DNA from: Mucilaginibacter robiniae
GTDB taxonomy: Bacteria; Bacteroidota; Bacteroidia; Sphingobacteriales; Sphingobacteriaceae
Assembly: GCF_012849215.1 (NCBI RefSeq)
Contig: NZ_CP051682.1
Location: forward strand, 2,170,001 to 2,234,000
Direction: 5' to 3'
Length of the DNA: 64,000 bases
Part shown: piece after piece, positions 54,700 through 64,000 of the stretch
Position numbering within the stretch: the first letter of the stretch is position 1
Layout: every line of letters begins with the position of its first letter
Program-made: the position numbers and the translations under genes
Notes under the pieces: model-generated
Databases searched by the model: none
Told to the model about the DNA's origin: nothing
The model's input: the letters and a program-made list of their open reading frames with translations, nothing else

Positions 54700-54970
54700 C
54701 ACCTGTGTGCATAACCACGTTAAAAGATGTTAATTTTGTCTGAGCAAAAAGCTAATAAGTTGTGGAAATGTGGATAACTCAAAAATCAGACATAGATATC
54801 CACCATGGTTATCACTGAACTCAGGGGTAAATCACCAGGAAACTCACATTTGAAAAACGTATATTTATTCAACACAAAACTTTATTAACATAGATGTGGA
54901 TAACCAATAACTATTGGTAATCAGATAATTGAATATTTTAAAGTGTGGATAACCTGTGGATTAAAGTGGA
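54700..54970. other. Cluster of DnaA-box sequences, candidate replication origin
   Basis: Three perfect TGTGGATAA sequences (54769-54777, 54895-54903, 54944-54952), which are TTATCCACA on the minus strand, plus one-mismatch copies TGTGCATAA (54706-54714) and TGTGGATTA (54955-54963). All point the same way. The surrounding spacer between nadB and nadA is AT-rich with no ORF. DnaA boxes of this type mark oriC, and the nearby mnmG and parS-like sites agree. It may instead simply be a promoter region. Confidence 0.6.
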
Positions 54971-55073
54971 ATAAGTAGCTAAACAAAATATTTTAAGCGC
55001 TTTTAACTCACACTACCAACACCCTAATAAACAATAAGAATATATCTTAAATATAATTTTAGTATTTATTGTA

Positions 55074-56075
55074 ATGTTGACAACAGACGTTCTGGAAGAA
55101 ATTAATGTAAAAGGTTTTGCCGACGAGTACGTGGACCCGACACTTGACCTGTACGACGAAATAGAAAAACTGAAAAAGCAAAAGAATGCTGTGATCTTGG
55201 CGCACTACTACCAGGAAGGCGACATTCAGGATATAGCCGATTACATTGGCGATAGTTTGGGCCTCTCGCAGCAGGCTGCCAAAACAGATGCCGATATTAT
55301 TGTATTTGCCGGCGTGCACTTCATGGCGGAAACAGCCAAGATACTTTCGCCTACCAAGAAGGTTTTGCTGCCCGATATTAAAGCAGGCTGCTCACTGGCC
55401 GATAGTTGCCCGCCGCACTTGTTCAGGAAATTCAAGGAACAGTATCCCGACCATTTGGTGATTACCTACGTAAACTGTACTGCCGAGCTGAAAGCCATGA
55501 GCGATATTGTGTGTACCTCCAGCAATGCCGTACAGATTGTAGAAAGCCTGCCGCCCGATCAGAGGATCATCTTTGGACCCGACCGCAACCTGGGCGCTTA
55601 TGTAGCCAAAAAAACCGGCCGTGACCTGGTGCTGTGGAACGGTGCCTGCATGGTGCATGAAATTTTTTCGCGCGAGAAGATTACCCGTTTGAAAGAACGC
55701 TACCCGAATGCCAAAATTCTGGCTCACCCGGAATGTGAGGAAACGATATTGCAGCTGGCCGACTATATTGGCTCAACTACAGGCATCTTGAACTATGCAA
55801 CCAAGAGCCCCAGCCAAGAGTTTATTGTAGCTACCGAAGCCGGCATACTACACCAGATGGTAAAAGATAACCCGGAGAAGACCTTTATAGCCGCTCCACC
55901 GAATAATACTTGCGCGTGCAATGATTGTCCTCACATGAAAAGAAACACGCTGGAGAAGCTTTATTTATGCCTGAAAAACGAAATGCCTGAAATTACTTTA
56001 CCGGCCAACATTATTGCCCGCGCCGTAAAGCCTATTGAACGCATGCTGGAGATATCAGCACAGCTGGGATTGTAA
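55074..56075 (+). CDS. nadA: Quinolinate synthase NadA
   Basis: 333 residues, 4Fe-4S enzyme. Motifs [37 protein letters not shown] and the three cluster Cys regions [19 protein letters not shown] and [11 protein letters not shown]. It condenses iminoaspartate with dihydroxyacetone phosphate to quinolinate for NAD. Divergent from nadB. A terminator follows the stop. Confidence 0.97.
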   Translation: MLTTDVLEEINVKGFADEYVDPTLDLYDEIEKLKKQKNAVILAHYYQEGDIQDIADYIGDSLGLSQQAAKTDADIIVFAGVHFMAETAKILSPTKKVLLPDIKAGCSLADSCPPHLFRKFKEQYPDHLVITYVNCTAELKAMSDIVCTSSNAVQIVESLPPDQRIIFGPDRNLGAYVAKKTGRDLVLWNGACMVHEIFSREKITRLKERYPNAKILAHPECEETILQLADYIGSTTGILNYATKSPSQEFIVATEAGILHQMVKDNPEKTFIAAPPNNTCACNDCPHMKRNTLEKLYLCLKNEMPEITLPANIIARAVKPIERMLEISAQLGL

Positions 56076-56099
56076 GGTTACAGCTTTACTAATAGAAAC

Positions 56100-56136
56100 A
56101 AAAAAGGTGATCAGCACATAACTAATCACCTTTTTT
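56100..56136 (+). terminator. Terminator of nadA
   Basis: AAAAAAGGTGAT (56100-56111) pairs with ATCACCTTTTTT (56125-56136), 12 bp with a 13-base loop and T-rich end. Confidence 0.82.
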
Positions 56137-56195
56137 GTTTCTTATAAAAACTACTTACTGACAGAACAATGCCACCACTGTCAATGGTTTGTCAG

Positions 56196-56240
56196 TGTTA
56201 CAGGGTGTTACACCCTGTAACATGTAACACCTGTAACACT
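56196..56240. repeat. Cluster of five TGTWACA motifs with a 12-bp palindrome
   Basis: TGTTACAGGGTG (56196-56207) and CACCCTGTAACA (56211-56222) form a perfect inverted repeat around TTA. Further TGTAACA copies follow at about 56224 and 56232. There is no T tail, so a protein-binding array is as likely as an RNA hairpin. Confidence 0.55.
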
Positions 56241-56283
56241 TTCCGTAGTGTAGTTTCAAAGTTAATCTTCTAAGCAGTTTATC

Positions 56284-57777
56284 TTAAATACCACTGTCTT
56301 TAGAAGTTTCAATCGCGTCCTGTACTGATTGTGGTAACTGCGACAATAAGTTGTAGCCGGTAGCTTTTTCAATATCACGTACGGTTACAATGTATTTAGT
56401 CCAGTCTGAATTAATGGAGTTCACGTTTGGCGTATTTACAGCAATTACCCGGGTTGTGTTGCTGATGCGTACAATATCGGTATTACCGTTAGGAATCAGC
56501 ACCGCTACTTTCCAAACATTGCTAGGTACCGTTACATGGCCGCCATTAATAGTGTTGGCTGTACCATTGCTGCCGGTACCACCAGTACCGTAGCTACCCA
56601 TGATAATGTAAACTTCATAACCTTGTGTAGTTTGTGCACGCAAGTAGTTCTCCAGGTTAGCCCAGGTTTCTTGGTTACTATTAGGTGCTTGCGGAATCAT
56701 GTTCGTCATCAGGAAGGTTGCCGAGTTGGCATTAGCTGAGCTGGTACGGTCGGCTGATGGACAGTTGTGGCCACGATCAAACCCACTGCCTGAGTAGCTA
56801 TTGCTTTGTACGGCATAAAAAGTAGAGGGTAAACCGCTGAATGCCGCAAAATTATCCTGTCGGCCAACTACTTGCGTAGTATTAGTAGCATCTAAATGCC
56901 AGCTTACCCAGTTTGGTGTACCCCGTGTAGCGTTGTATGATTCTACGTAATAACCCTGATTAATCAAATAATCGGTGGTGGTAATGTTATTGGCGTTAGA
57001 TGGCATACCCAGTAATATGTTGTTGTTATCGCCGCTGGCAGGTGGCGCATCTGTACCTACAGTAACACCACGAGCCGGAGTAGCACTTGATGAACTGGTA
57101 GTATCAACTGGTGCCGTATCCGGACTGCCGCCTACTACGATACCCGACTCCCCTACCCCACTGAATACAATGTCATCAATATTAATCCGTACACGGTTAT
57201 CACCGTTATAATCAGATGTATTCACAATACGGAAGCGCTGAGCCGTAGTATCTGTAATCTTGTAAGTGGTTGTAATTAGTATAGTATCTGCATCGGTAAC
57301 CGTTTCACCCATTTTGGTAAAGTTCTTACCACCATCTTTAGATACCTGCAACTCCCAGGTAGCTTTTAAAGGTACAGGTACCGTTGAGCTGACCCGTTGT
57401 TTATCCGAAAAGTTGGTAAATGCACTTTTAATGCTGATAGTACTTAAATGCCTTACATCAAAATTCATGGTTAACATACCATTACGTTTGGCATTGTTCT
57501 TAGTACCCTGAATACGAACATCTTTCTTGCCGTCTTTGATGTCGCTTTTATCGGTACCCAGCAAAGTACCATCCATGTTCCAGGAGCCGGTAATGGTACT
57601 TACATCACCTACATCATAGCTGGTTTTGGTACCATTTTCAAAATCTTCAGTAATGGTGAACGGCTTAGGCGGTGTAGTAGTGCCCGTGTTAGTTCCCGAA
57701 TCATCGTTCCGGTCTTTCTTACAACTGCTTAATGCTAAGGAGATTGATAAACCAATTAGTAGAGTTTTATAATTCAT
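56284..57777 (-). CDS. Secreted DNA/RNA non-specific endonuclease lipoprotein
   Basis: 497 residues from ATG at 57777, which gives the better lipoprotein signal (lipobox LALSSC); a Met 21 bases upstream is also in frame. Residues about 45-215 are a beta-rich adhesion-like region (WELQVSKDGGKNFTKMGE). A Ser/Pro linker leads to the NUC1 nuclease domain with GFDRGHNCPSADR, the catalytic His in the DRGH motif, and NMIPQAPNSNQETW for metal binding. It degrades nucleic acid outside the cytoplasm for nutrition or biofilm turnover. Confidence 0.9.
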   Translation of the reverse strand: MNYKTLLIGLSISLALSSCKKDRNDDSGTNTGTTTPPKPFTITEDFENGTKTSYDVGDVSTITGSWNMDGTLLGTDKSDIKDGKKDVRIQGTKNNAKRNGMLTMNFDVRHLSTISIKSAFTNFSDKQRVSSTVPVPLKATWELQVSKDGGKNFTKMGETVTDADTILITTTYKITDTTAQRFRIVNTSDYNGDNRVRINIDDIVFSGVGESGIVVGGSPDTAPVDTTSSSSATPARGVTVGTDAPPASGDNNNILLGMPSNANNITTTDYLINQGYYVESYNATRGTPNWVSWHLDATNTTQVVGRQDNFAAFSGLPSTFYAVQSNSYSGSGFDRGHNCPSADRTSSANANSATFLMTNMIPQAPNSNQETWANLENYLRAQTTQGYEVYIIMGSYGTGGTGSNGTANTINGGHVTVPSNVWKVAVLIPNGNTDIVRISNTTRVIAVNTPNVNSINSDWTKYIVTVRDIEKATGYNLLSQLPQSVQDAIETSKDSGI

Positions 57778-58050
57778 ATAGTGTAATTTGGAATACAAAT
57801 ATGAAAGGTTAATATTAACTAACTGTTAATAAATATGAATTGTAATAACATTTTGGCAAAAGGTATTAACTTGGTTATTTTATAATTTAACCCATGATAT
57901 AAAGTACTGGAGTAATAACATTGTATTTAGTACTTGAATAACAGGGCATTAAAAGTATTTGTATAAACCATGAGCAGTAAAAATGCTCTATCCCGTAAAT
58001 TACTGGTAGCTTTTGTATTTTTGCTGCTTAAACTTTGTGCTGTTATGGAT

Positions 58051-59097
58051 ATGTTCGATAACATAGATAAAACCAACATCAACGAGTTGGGTGAATTTGG
58101 CCTGATTTCGCACCTGACGAAAAATATCAAGCTGAGAAATACAAGCACCCTGAAAGGTGTGGGCGATGATGCTGCGGTGCTGGATGCGGCCGGCAAGAAA
58201 ATACTGGTATCAACCGATATGCTGCTGGAAGGTATTCACTTTGATTTGGCCTATACCCCACTCAAGCATTTAGGTTATAAAGCCATACAGGTAAACCTGA
58301 GCGATATTTGCGCTATGAACGCTTTACCTACACAAGTAACCGTATCTATCGGCATGTCGAGCAAATACACGCTGGAGGCTATTGAAGAATTGTATGAAGG
58401 CATGTACCTGGCTTGTAACCAGTACAACGTAGATATTGTGGGTGGCGATACTACCTCATCCAAACAAGGATTGGTAATTAGTGTAACCGTTATAGGCTAC
58501 GCTGATGAAGATACCATAGTGTACCGCAACACCGCCGAAGAAGGTGATTTGATTTGCGTATCGGGCGATTTAGGTGGTGCTTATACCGGTTTGCAACTGC
58601 TGGAACGAGAAAAACTGATTTACCTGGAAAACCCCAACATACAGCCCGATCTGGAAGGGAAAGATTACATTATTGAGCGCCAGTTGAAACCGGAAGCTCG
58701 TAAAGATATTATTGAACTGCTGAAAAGTGTGAAGGTAAAGCCTACCGCCATGATTGATGTATCGGACGGGTTGGCTTCCGAAGTATTGCATATTTGTACC
58801 CAAAGCAATAAAGGTTGCCAGCTGTATGAAGAAAAAATACCGATTGACCCGATGACGTATGATACCGCCCGCGAGTTCAATCTGGATCCTACCGTTTGCG
58901 CGCTAAGTGGCGGTGAAGATTATGAGCTGCTGTTTACCGTAAAACAAGCCGACTATGACAAGATTAAGCACGATGTGGATATCAGCATCATCGGCTATAT
59001 TACAGAGCCCTCAGCAGGTCGTAATTTGATTTCTAAAAGCGGACAGGTACACGAGCTGAAAGCCCAGGGCTGGAATGCCTTCAAGCAGCAGCAGTAA
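58051..59097 (+). CDS. thiL: Thiamine-monophosphate kinase ThiL
   Basis: 348 residues from ATG at 58051, where similarity to ThiL begins (ELGEFGLISHLTKN); the frame extends upstream to 57970 but that part is an unlikely hydrophobic leader, and ATG 58045 is a close alternative. Motifs GVGDDAAVLD, VSTDMLLEGIHFDL, VGGDTTSSKQG and IDVSDGLASE bind ATP/Mg and substrate. It phosphorylates thiamine monophosphate to the active cofactor. Monocistronic. Confidence 0.94.
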   Translation: MFDNIDKTNINELGEFGLISHLTKNIKLRNTSTLKGVGDDAAVLDAAGKKILVSTDMLLEGIHFDLAYTPLKHLGYKAIQVNLSDICAMNALPTQVTVSIGMSSKYTLEAIEELYEGMYLACNQYNVDIVGGDTTSSKQGLVISVTVIGYADEDTIVYRNTAEEGDLICVSGDLGGAYTGLQLLEREKLIYLENPNIQPDLEGKDYIIERQLKPEARKDIIELLKSVKVKPTAMIDVSDGLASEVLHICTQSNKGCQLYEEKIPIDPMTYDTAREFNLDPTVCALSGGEDYELLFTVKQADYDKIKHDVDISIIGYITEPSAGRNLISKSGQVHELKAQGWNAFKQQQ

Positions 59098-59193
59098 CAA
59101 GTAAAGTCAATAATATAAAATCAGGAATCAAGATAATAAGCAGACGCGGTTATAAAGTAATAATTTTACTGTCTTGATTCCTGGTTCTCAACT

Positions 59194-59763
59194 CTAAAAA
59201 ATATAAATTTTATTGGGTGTAATGCATTGCTGCATTTTCTGATCGAATTCATTTACGTCCATTACTACTTCAATCGGTTCGAAAAGCGATATACCGACCA
59301 AACGTACATCAGGCCGGCACTGGGCAATAAAACGATCATAAAAGCCTTTACCATACCCTACCCTATATCCTTTTAAATCAAAAGCCAGTAAAGGAATCAA
59401 TATCAAATCAATGGTTGTAGTTTCAATTTTATTGCCATTAACCGGTTCCGGGATGCCGAAAGCATTCGTAGCTAATTCCAATTGAGCATCATCGGCAAAG
59501 TTCTGCATGGTATAATCAGCAAAGTTCGCTTTTGGAAATACCTGGGTAATTTGCGGATGATGGTTGGATAACCATTCACGCATCAAAAAAGTATCTGGCT
59601 CCTTGCGTTCATGAATAGGTAAAAACAAATGAATGCAATGTACCCCCTGCAAATCCAGTTGCGTAAATTGCAGTAATAGCTTCTGATTCAAATCTCCGTA
59701 TTCAGCCAGTGATAGCTGCTTACGCTTGTTGATGAACAATTTACGAAGTTCTGCTTTGGTCAA
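59194..59763 (-). CDS. 5-formyltetrahydrofolate cyclo-ligase
   Basis: About 189 residues from TTG at 59763 (TKAELRKLFINKRKQLS). A longer frame from ATG 59826 exists but that ATG lies inside a terminator hairpin, so it is rejected as the start. Motifs LFLPIHERKEPDT, DLILIPLLAFDLKGYRVGYGKGFYDRF are those of the MTHFS family, which converts 5-formyl-THF to methenyl-THF with ATP. It is downstream of efp on the same strand beyond the hairpin. Confidence 0.88.
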   Translation of the reverse strand: MTKAELRKLFINKRKQLSLAEYGDLNQKLLLQFTQLDLQGVHCIHLFLPIHERKEPDTFLMREWLSNHHPQITQVFPKANFADYTMQNFADDAQLELATNAFGIPEPVNGNKIETTTIDLILIPLLAFDLKGYRVGYGKGFYDRFIAQCRPDVRLVGISLFEPIEVVMDVNEFDQKMQQCITPNKIYIF

Positions 59764-59801
59764 GGTAAGAGAAGCTAAAAGTTTAAAGGTCTTATTAAAC
59801 A

Positions 59802-59829
59802 AAAATGCCTCCAAAAAAGGAGGCATTTT
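59802..59829 (-). terminator. Terminator after efp
   Basis: AAAATGCCTCC (59802-59812) pairs with GGAGGCATTTT (59819-59829) around six A; on the minus strand a T run follows. It lies 19 bases past the efp stop, before the cyclo-ligase start. Confidence 0.85.
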
Positions 59830-59847
59830 GATATGTTGTAAGATAAA

Positions 59848-60411
59848 TTAACTTTTTACCCGCTCCATGTAAGCGCCGGTGGCAGTATCAACTTTTACTT
59901 TATCGCCTTGGTTGATGAACAATGGCACACGTATTTCAGCACCGGTTTCAACAGTAGCTGCTTTCAAAGCGTTGGTTGAAGTATCACCTTTAACAGCAGG
60001 TTCTGAATAGGTAATTTCTAATTCAACCGAAGCCGGAGCCTGGGCCATGATGGGTTCATCACTTTCAAAAGCGATAATTACGTTCACGCCTTCTTTCAGG
60101 AACTTAACCGCATTGCCAAACAAGAATTTAGGTATGTTAAACTGTTCGTAAGTGTTGTTATCCATTACTACCAAATCATTACCATCTTCGTATAAATACT
60201 GGTAATCATTGGTTTCAACGCGGGCAATGTTTACCTCCTCGTCGGTACGGAACCGGTATTCAACTAGCTTACCGGTTTTTACGTTGCGCATACGAGCTTG
60301 GTAAAAAGCACGCAGGTTACCCGGCGTACGGTGTATAAATTCTTCTACCTGCACTAACTCCCCGTTAAAGCGAAGTATATTTCCGTTTTTAATATCTGAT
60401 GCTTTTGCCAT
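59848..60411 (-). CDS. efp: Translation elongation factor P
   Basis: 187 residues from ATG at 60411 (MAKASDIKNGNIL), the family's normal start; the frame runs 30 bases further up. KOW-like domain I, then OB-fold domains II and III (SVELEITYSEPAVKGDT; EIRVPLFINQGDKVKVDT). The tip loop that normally carries the modified Lys or Arg reads TPGNLRAF, so position 32 is Asn. EF-P relieves ribosome stalling at polyproline. The Asn tip suggests it works without lysylation or rhamnosylation, by inference. Confidence 0.95.
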   Translation of the reverse strand: MAKASDIKNGNILRFNGELVQVEEFIHRTPGNLRAFYQARMRNVKTGKLVEYRFRTDEEVNIARVETNDYQYLYEDGNDLVVMDNNTYEQFNIPKFLFGNAVKFLKEGVNVIIAFESDEPIMAQAPASVELEITYSEPAVKGDTSTNALKAATVETGAEIRVPLFINQGDKVKVDTATGAYMERVKS

Positions 60412-60513
60412 AAAAATTTTTCGTGGTGCAAAATTAGGCACTTATGGGCAAACAATCAAGCAGTTAGTAAACAGCTTGTACATAAGCTTAGAGCAGCATA
60501 AACAAATGCAGTA

Positions 60514-61146
60514 TTACTTGTAGTCGGTAATGTGTAGCCGATGATGGCAAAAGCTGTATTCCTGCTCCTGGTTAGAGCAAACAATAAGCAGGCGGTTAGC
60601 AGTAAACTGCTCAATCAGGTTCAAGTACCAGGCGACGCCTTGGGTATCCAAGTTGGAAGTTGGTTCATCCAGCATCAGTATAGGTGTAGCCGAACCAAAA
60701 GCCAGAGCCAGCTTAAGCCGCTGTTTCATACCTGATGAAAAGTACCTGACCAATTTATTTCGATGCGGCTGCATACCTAGTAAATCAATCAATTTACCTT
60801 TATCCAAATCGGGTAACCAGTTTTTAAATTTAAAATGAAAGTCGATAACCTCATTCAATGTAAAATCTTCAATCAGCTCCAGATAAGGAGCAGCCAGGCT
60901 GAGGTAACGGAAGATATGTTCAGCCTCTATAGGTTTAGCAGCACTTAAAAAGCTAACTTTACCTTCTGACGGACTTAAACTGCCGTTAAGTAGTTGTAGT
61001 ATGGTAGATTTACCAGAACCATTAGGACCCAAAATAGCATAACTATCACCTGTTTGGAAAGTGTAGCTGATTTTCCTGAAAATCCAGTCGCGGTTAAATC
61101 GGCGGCCGGCATTTTCCAGGGTTATGCTAATGGGTTCATAATTCAT
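60514..61146 (-). CDS. ABC transporter ATPase (CcmA-like)
   Basis: 210 residues. Walker A GPNGSGKST, signature FSSGMKQRLKLALAF, Walker B ILMLDEPTSNLD. The short single-domain form resembles ATPases of the CcmA/heme exporter type, but no permease is adjacent, so the cargo is unknown. It lies between lpxA (53 bases) and efp on the same strand. Confidence 0.85.
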   Translation of the reverse strand: MNYEPISITLENAGRRFNRDWIFRKISYTFQTGDSYAILGPNGSGKSTILQLLNGSLSPSEGKVSFLSAAKPIEAEHIFRYLSLAAPYLELIEDFTLNEVIDFHFKFKNWLPDLDKGKLIDLLGMQPHRNKLVRYFSSGMKQRLKLALAFGSATPILMLDEPTSNLDTQGVAWYLNLIEQFTANRLLIVCSNQEQEYSFCHHRLHITDYK

Positions 61147-61199
61147 AAAGTTGATGGTTCCAGGTTCATAGTTACTTACTATGAACCTGAGACTATGAA

Positions 61200-61982
61200 C
61201 TAGCTATTGCCAAAGCCTTTCATAATGCCGCGTTGTGAGCTTTGAATAAAATTCAAAATCTCATCACGTTCCTCTGTCGGCCTGAAATCAGCTTCAATAA
61301 TGGCCATAGCTTTGGTTACGTTGCTGTTTTTAATAAACAGGGTACGGTAAATATCCTGTATCTCGTTAATTTTATCATCGCTAAAGCCCCGGCGACGCAG
61401 ACCTACCGAATTGATACCGGCATACGATAAAGGTTCACGGGCTGCTTTTACATAAGGTGGCACATCCTTACGCACCAGCGAACCGCCGGTAACAAAGGTA
61501 TGCGAGCCTATATTGCAAAACTGATGTATAGCTACCATACCCGCCAGCACAACGTAATTACCAATGGTAACATGCCCGGCAATGGTGGTGTTGTTTGAAA
61601 AAATGCAGTTATCACCAATTACACAATCATGAGCTACGTGGCAATAAGCCATAAGCAGGCAGTTGCTGCCAACTTCGGTTCTCCAGCGATCTTTGGTGCC
61701 TCGGTTTATGGTTACACATTCGCGGATGGTGGTATTATCACCCAGAACAGCCTGCGTATTCTCACCTTTAAATTTTAAATCCTGCGGAATAGCAGAGATA
61801 ACCGCGCCCGGAAATATGCGGCAGTTTTTACCAATGCGAGCACCATCCATAATGGTAACGTTTGAACCAATCCAGGTGCCTTCGCCAATTTCAACGTCTT
61901 TATGTATGGTAACAAAAGGATCAATTACCACATTGTTGGCAATTTTTGCTTGGGGGTGTATGTAAGCTAATGGCTGAATCAT
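61200..61982 (-). CDS. lpxA: UDP-N-acetylglucosamine acyltransferase LpxA
   Basis: 260 residues. Left-handed beta-helix hexapeptides (VVIDPFVTIHKDVEIGEGTWIG), catalytic His in CHVAHDCVIGDNCIF, then the helical C-terminus with GLRRRGFSDDKINEI. It adds the first acyl chain in lipid A synthesis. Its ATG overlaps the lpxC-fabZ stop by 4 bases. Confidence 0.96.
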   Translation of the reverse strand: MIQPLAYIHPQAKIANNVVIDPFVTIHKDVEIGEGTWIGSNVTIMDGARIGKNCRIFPGAVISAIPQDLKFKGENTQAVLGDNTTIRECVTINRGTKDRWRTEVGSNCLLMAYCHVAHDCVIGDNCIFSNNTTIAGHVTIGNYVVLAGMVAIHQFCNIGSHTFVTGGSLVRKDVPPYVKAAREPLSYAGINSVGLRRRGFSDDKINEIQDIYRTLFIKNSNVTKAMAIIEADFRPTEERDEILNFIQSSQRGIMKGFGNS

Positions 61983-63382
61983 GATTCTTTATACTTTACA
62001 ATCTGCGCCATCAACTCAGCTTCTACAACAACCTTTTCGCCTACCATGCCAATGCCTTTCATTTGAGCTATACCACGGCGTATAGGTGCGCTTAAATCGC
62101 AACGGAATATCAGCGTATCGCCTGGCAATACTTTTTCTTTAAAGCGGGCATTCTCAATTTTCAAGAACAGTGTCAGGTAGTTTTCAGGGTCTGGTACGGT
62201 GTTTAATACCAGTATGCCGCCGGTTTGCGCCATAGCTTCTACCTGCAATACGCCTGGCATTACCGGTGCTCCGGGAAAATGGCCTGGGAAGAAAGGCTCA
62301 TTCATGGTTACCGATTTTACCCCTACTACGTGAGTTTTGGTCAGCTCGATAATTTTGTCAACCAGCAGCATAGGCGGCCGGTGTGGCAAAATATTCATAA
62401 TCTGAACGGTATCATATATCGCTTTGGCGTTCGGGTTATATACCTTAATGTGCTTGCGGCTACGCTCTTTTTTAATCAAAGCTTTAATTTTTTTAGCAAA
62501 TGCTACGTTAGCTGCATGGCCGGGTCGAGCAGCCATAATATGGCCGCGTAGCGGAACGCCAACTAAAGCCAAGTCGCCAATCATATCTAACAGTTTATGA
62601 CGGGCAGGCTCATTCTGATGGCGTAGTTCAATATTATTCAGGATGCCTTGCGGCGCTATATTAATATCTTTACGATTAAATAGCGTAGCCAGATGCGCCA
62701 GTTCGGCTTCATCTACATGCTTATCAACTACTACTATAGCATTATTAATATCGCCGCCTTTAATCAGGTTGTGCTTTAACAGCATTTCTAACTCGTGCAA
62801 AAAGCAGAAGGTACGGCAGCTGGCAATTTCTTTTTTAAACTCGGTAATGGATGATATGGTAGCATGTTGCGTACCCAATACCGGCGAGTTATAATCAACC
62901 ATACAGGTAAAGCGGTAATCATCATCCAGCGGCATGGCTACCATTTCTACCTTACGGTCGGTTTCAGAGTAATGAATATTGTACGGGATGTGGTAATACT
63001 CGCGGTCAGCATCCTGATCTTGATAACCGGCTTCCTGCAAAGCATCTACAAAGAACATAGAACTGCCATCCATGATTGGTGTTTCCGGTCCGTTTAGATC
63101 AATCAGCACATTATCAATTTCCAGACCTACCAAAGCAGCAAGCACGTGTTCAACCGTACTTACACTGGCGCCATTCTGGCTTATGGTGGTACCTCTTGAG
63201 GTATCGGTTACATTATCAACGTCGGCATCAATAACGGGCGATCCTTCCAAATCAATCCTTCTGAATTTAAACCCATGGTTTTCAGGCGCTGGGTTAAAAG
63301 TCATGGTTACGCTTTCGCCGGTATGCAACCCTGTGCCCGATACGGCAACCGATGTTTTAATAGTTCTCTGCTTCACGTTCAT
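61979..63382 (-). CDS. lpxC-fabZ: Bifunctional LpxC deacetylase / FabZ dehydratase
   Basis: 467 residues, a fusion usual in Bacteroidota. LpxC, about residues 1-305: [13 protein letters not shown] with a zinc His, [11 protein letters not shown], and [17 protein letters not shown] with the second zinc His and Asp. FabZ, about 320-467: [14 protein letters not shown] and the active-site [20 protein letters not shown] with His and Glu. It commits lipid A synthesis and dehydrates hydroxyacyl-ACP. It lies 22 bases after lpxD and overlaps lpxA. Confidence 0.97.
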   Translation of the reverse strand: MNVKQRTIKTSVAVSGTGLHTGESVTMTFNPAPENHGFKFRRIDLEGSPVIDADVDNVTDTSRGTTISQNGASVSTVEHVLAALVGLEIDNVLIDLNGPETPIMDGSSMFFVDALQEAGYQDQDADREYYHIPYNIHYSETDRKVEMVAMPLDDDYRFTCMVDYNSPVLGTQHATISSITEFKKEIASCRTFCFLHELEMLLKHNLIKGGDINNAIVVVDKHVDEAELAHLATLFNRKDINIAPQGILNNIELRHQNEPARHKLLDMIGDLALVGVPLRGHIMAARPGHAANVAFAKKIKALIKKERSRKHIKVYNPNAKAIYDTVQIMNILPHRPPMLLVDKIIELTKTHVVGVKSVTMNEPFFPGHFPGAPVMPGVLQVEAMAQTGGILVLNTVPDPENYLTLFLKIENARFKEKVLPGDTLIFRCDLSAPIRRGIAQMKGIGMVGEKVVVEAELMAQIVKYKES

Positions 63383-63404
63383 ATAGTTTGTCGGCTACGT
63401 ACAA

Positions 63405-64000
63405 TTATTGTATTTCCTGTTGTTTGCGCAGCTCAGCGATAATTTTTTCCAGTTCTTCTATTCGTTTTTTCAATTCAGGCAATTGCTGTACAATAACCTG
63501 TGAGCGTAAATGTTCCTGGTAAGGTTGTAATATGGCACCACCCCACTTTTTACCGGGTTCTTTAATAGTTCGGTTAACGCCGGTTTTTGCTTGTATTTGC
63601 GTGCCTTTAGCTATGCTAATGTGCCCTACTATACCTACCTGGCCACCAATGGTAGCATTTTCTTCTATTTTGGTACTTCCCGAAACACCAGTTTGCGCTG
63701 CAATTACGGTGTTAGAGCCTATTTCAACATTATGGGCTATTTGTATCAGGTTATCTAACTTCACACCTTTACGTATCAGGGTTGACCCCATGGTAGCACG
63801 GTCAATGGTAGTATTGGAACCTATTTCAACCGAATCTTCAACGACAACGTTGCCTATCTGGCTTATTTTGTTGTAAGTACCATCGGCCGAAGGTGCAAAG
63901 CCAAATCCATCACTGCCTATAACAGCGCCCGAATGTATAATAACTTGATTACCAATTACACAATCAAAATATACTTTGGCACCGGCAAATAGCGTAACCG
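63405..64000 (-). CDS. lpxD: UDP-3-O-acylglucosamine N-acyltransferase LpxD, partial (5' end off the window)
   Basis: The minus-strand frame is open from the right edge to 63405, about 197 codons of the C-terminal part. Hexapeptide repeats include [26 protein letters not shown] and [16 protein letters not shown], and the catalytic His lies in [12 protein letters not shown]. The C-terminal helix ([15 protein letters not shown]) is typical. It adds the second-step acyl chain in lipid A synthesis and heads the run lpxD, lpxC-fabZ, lpxA. Confidence 0.94.
   Translation of the reverse strand, partial: VTLFAGAKVYFDCVIGNQVIIHSGAVIGSDGFGFAPSADGTYNKISQIGNVVVEDSVEIGSNTTIDRATMGSTLIRKGVKLDNLIQIAHNVEIGSNTVIAAQTGVSGSTKIEENATIGGQVGIVGHISIAKGTQIQAKTGVNRTIKEPGKKWGGAILQPYQEHLRSQVIVQQLPELKKRIEELEKIIAELRKQQEIQ

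Noticed and set aside
1..64000. CRISPR array or cas genes
   Set aside because: No regularly spaced direct repeats and no Cas-like motif in any frame.

Overview
The window looks like chromosomal DNA of a Bacteroidota bacterium of the Sphingobacteriaceae type (Mucilaginibacter or Pedobacter-like). The evidence is an outer-membrane beta-barrel receptor with a carboxypeptidase-like N-terminal domain, a LytS/LytTR two-component pair, a fused lpxC-fabZ gene, a BLUF protein of the Bacteroidetes form, a DUF4175 protein, and moderate-to-low GC with very short intergenic spacers. The genus is an inference; no rRNA is present.

Layout. 1-5.7 kb: a truncated tandem GH43 protein and a secreted/outer-membrane pair. 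6-11 kb: a translationally coupled operon (sensor kinase, thioredoxin-like protein, LytTR regulator), then AlkB-like and SGNH-esterase genes. 11-13.2 kb: small regulators and a BLUF photoreceptor. 13.24-32.0 kb: an integrated genomic island of about 18.7 kb in the 3' end of tRNA-Pro(GGG). 32.1-34.7 kb: an arsenic-resistance operon. 35-47 kb: a PAS sensor kinase, a DUF4175 protein, ybeY, glutathione peroxidase, an Mla-type ABC transporter, a pirin pseudogene and an ABC-F protein. 47.9-55.1 kb: mnmG with two parS-like palindromes, tRNA-Gly(CCC), nadB and nadA, with a cluster of DnaA-box sequences between nadB and nadA that may be the chromosome origin. 56-64 kb: a secreted nuclease, thiL, a folate cyclo-ligase, efp, and the lipid A genes lpxD, lpxC-fabZ and lpxA.

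The island is the most interesting part. Its edges are set by a 17-bp copy of the tRNA 3' end (13244-13260 and 31992-32008). A second pair of 23-bp direct repeats lies just inside each edge, and a tyrosine integrase sits beside the tRNA. The cargo looks defensive. Genes at 23558-28796 match the published Detocs architecture (kinase, lone receiver, receiver fused to a nucleoside-phosphorylase-fold effector). At the other end, 13540-18333 encodes an AlbA_2 (Schlafen-like) protein, a GIY-YIG-domain protein and a CHAT caspase-like protease in one orientation; I do not recognise this combination and propose it as the candidate undescribed system. Between them are an IS21-family element, a zeta-toxin gene truncated by it, a DUF3825 gene and decayed fragments. 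A three-TM membrane gene near the integrase may be a further effector.

Two chromosomal genes outside the island (a DUF6428-like ars gene and a pirin) are otherwise intact but each carries a single in-frame TAA.
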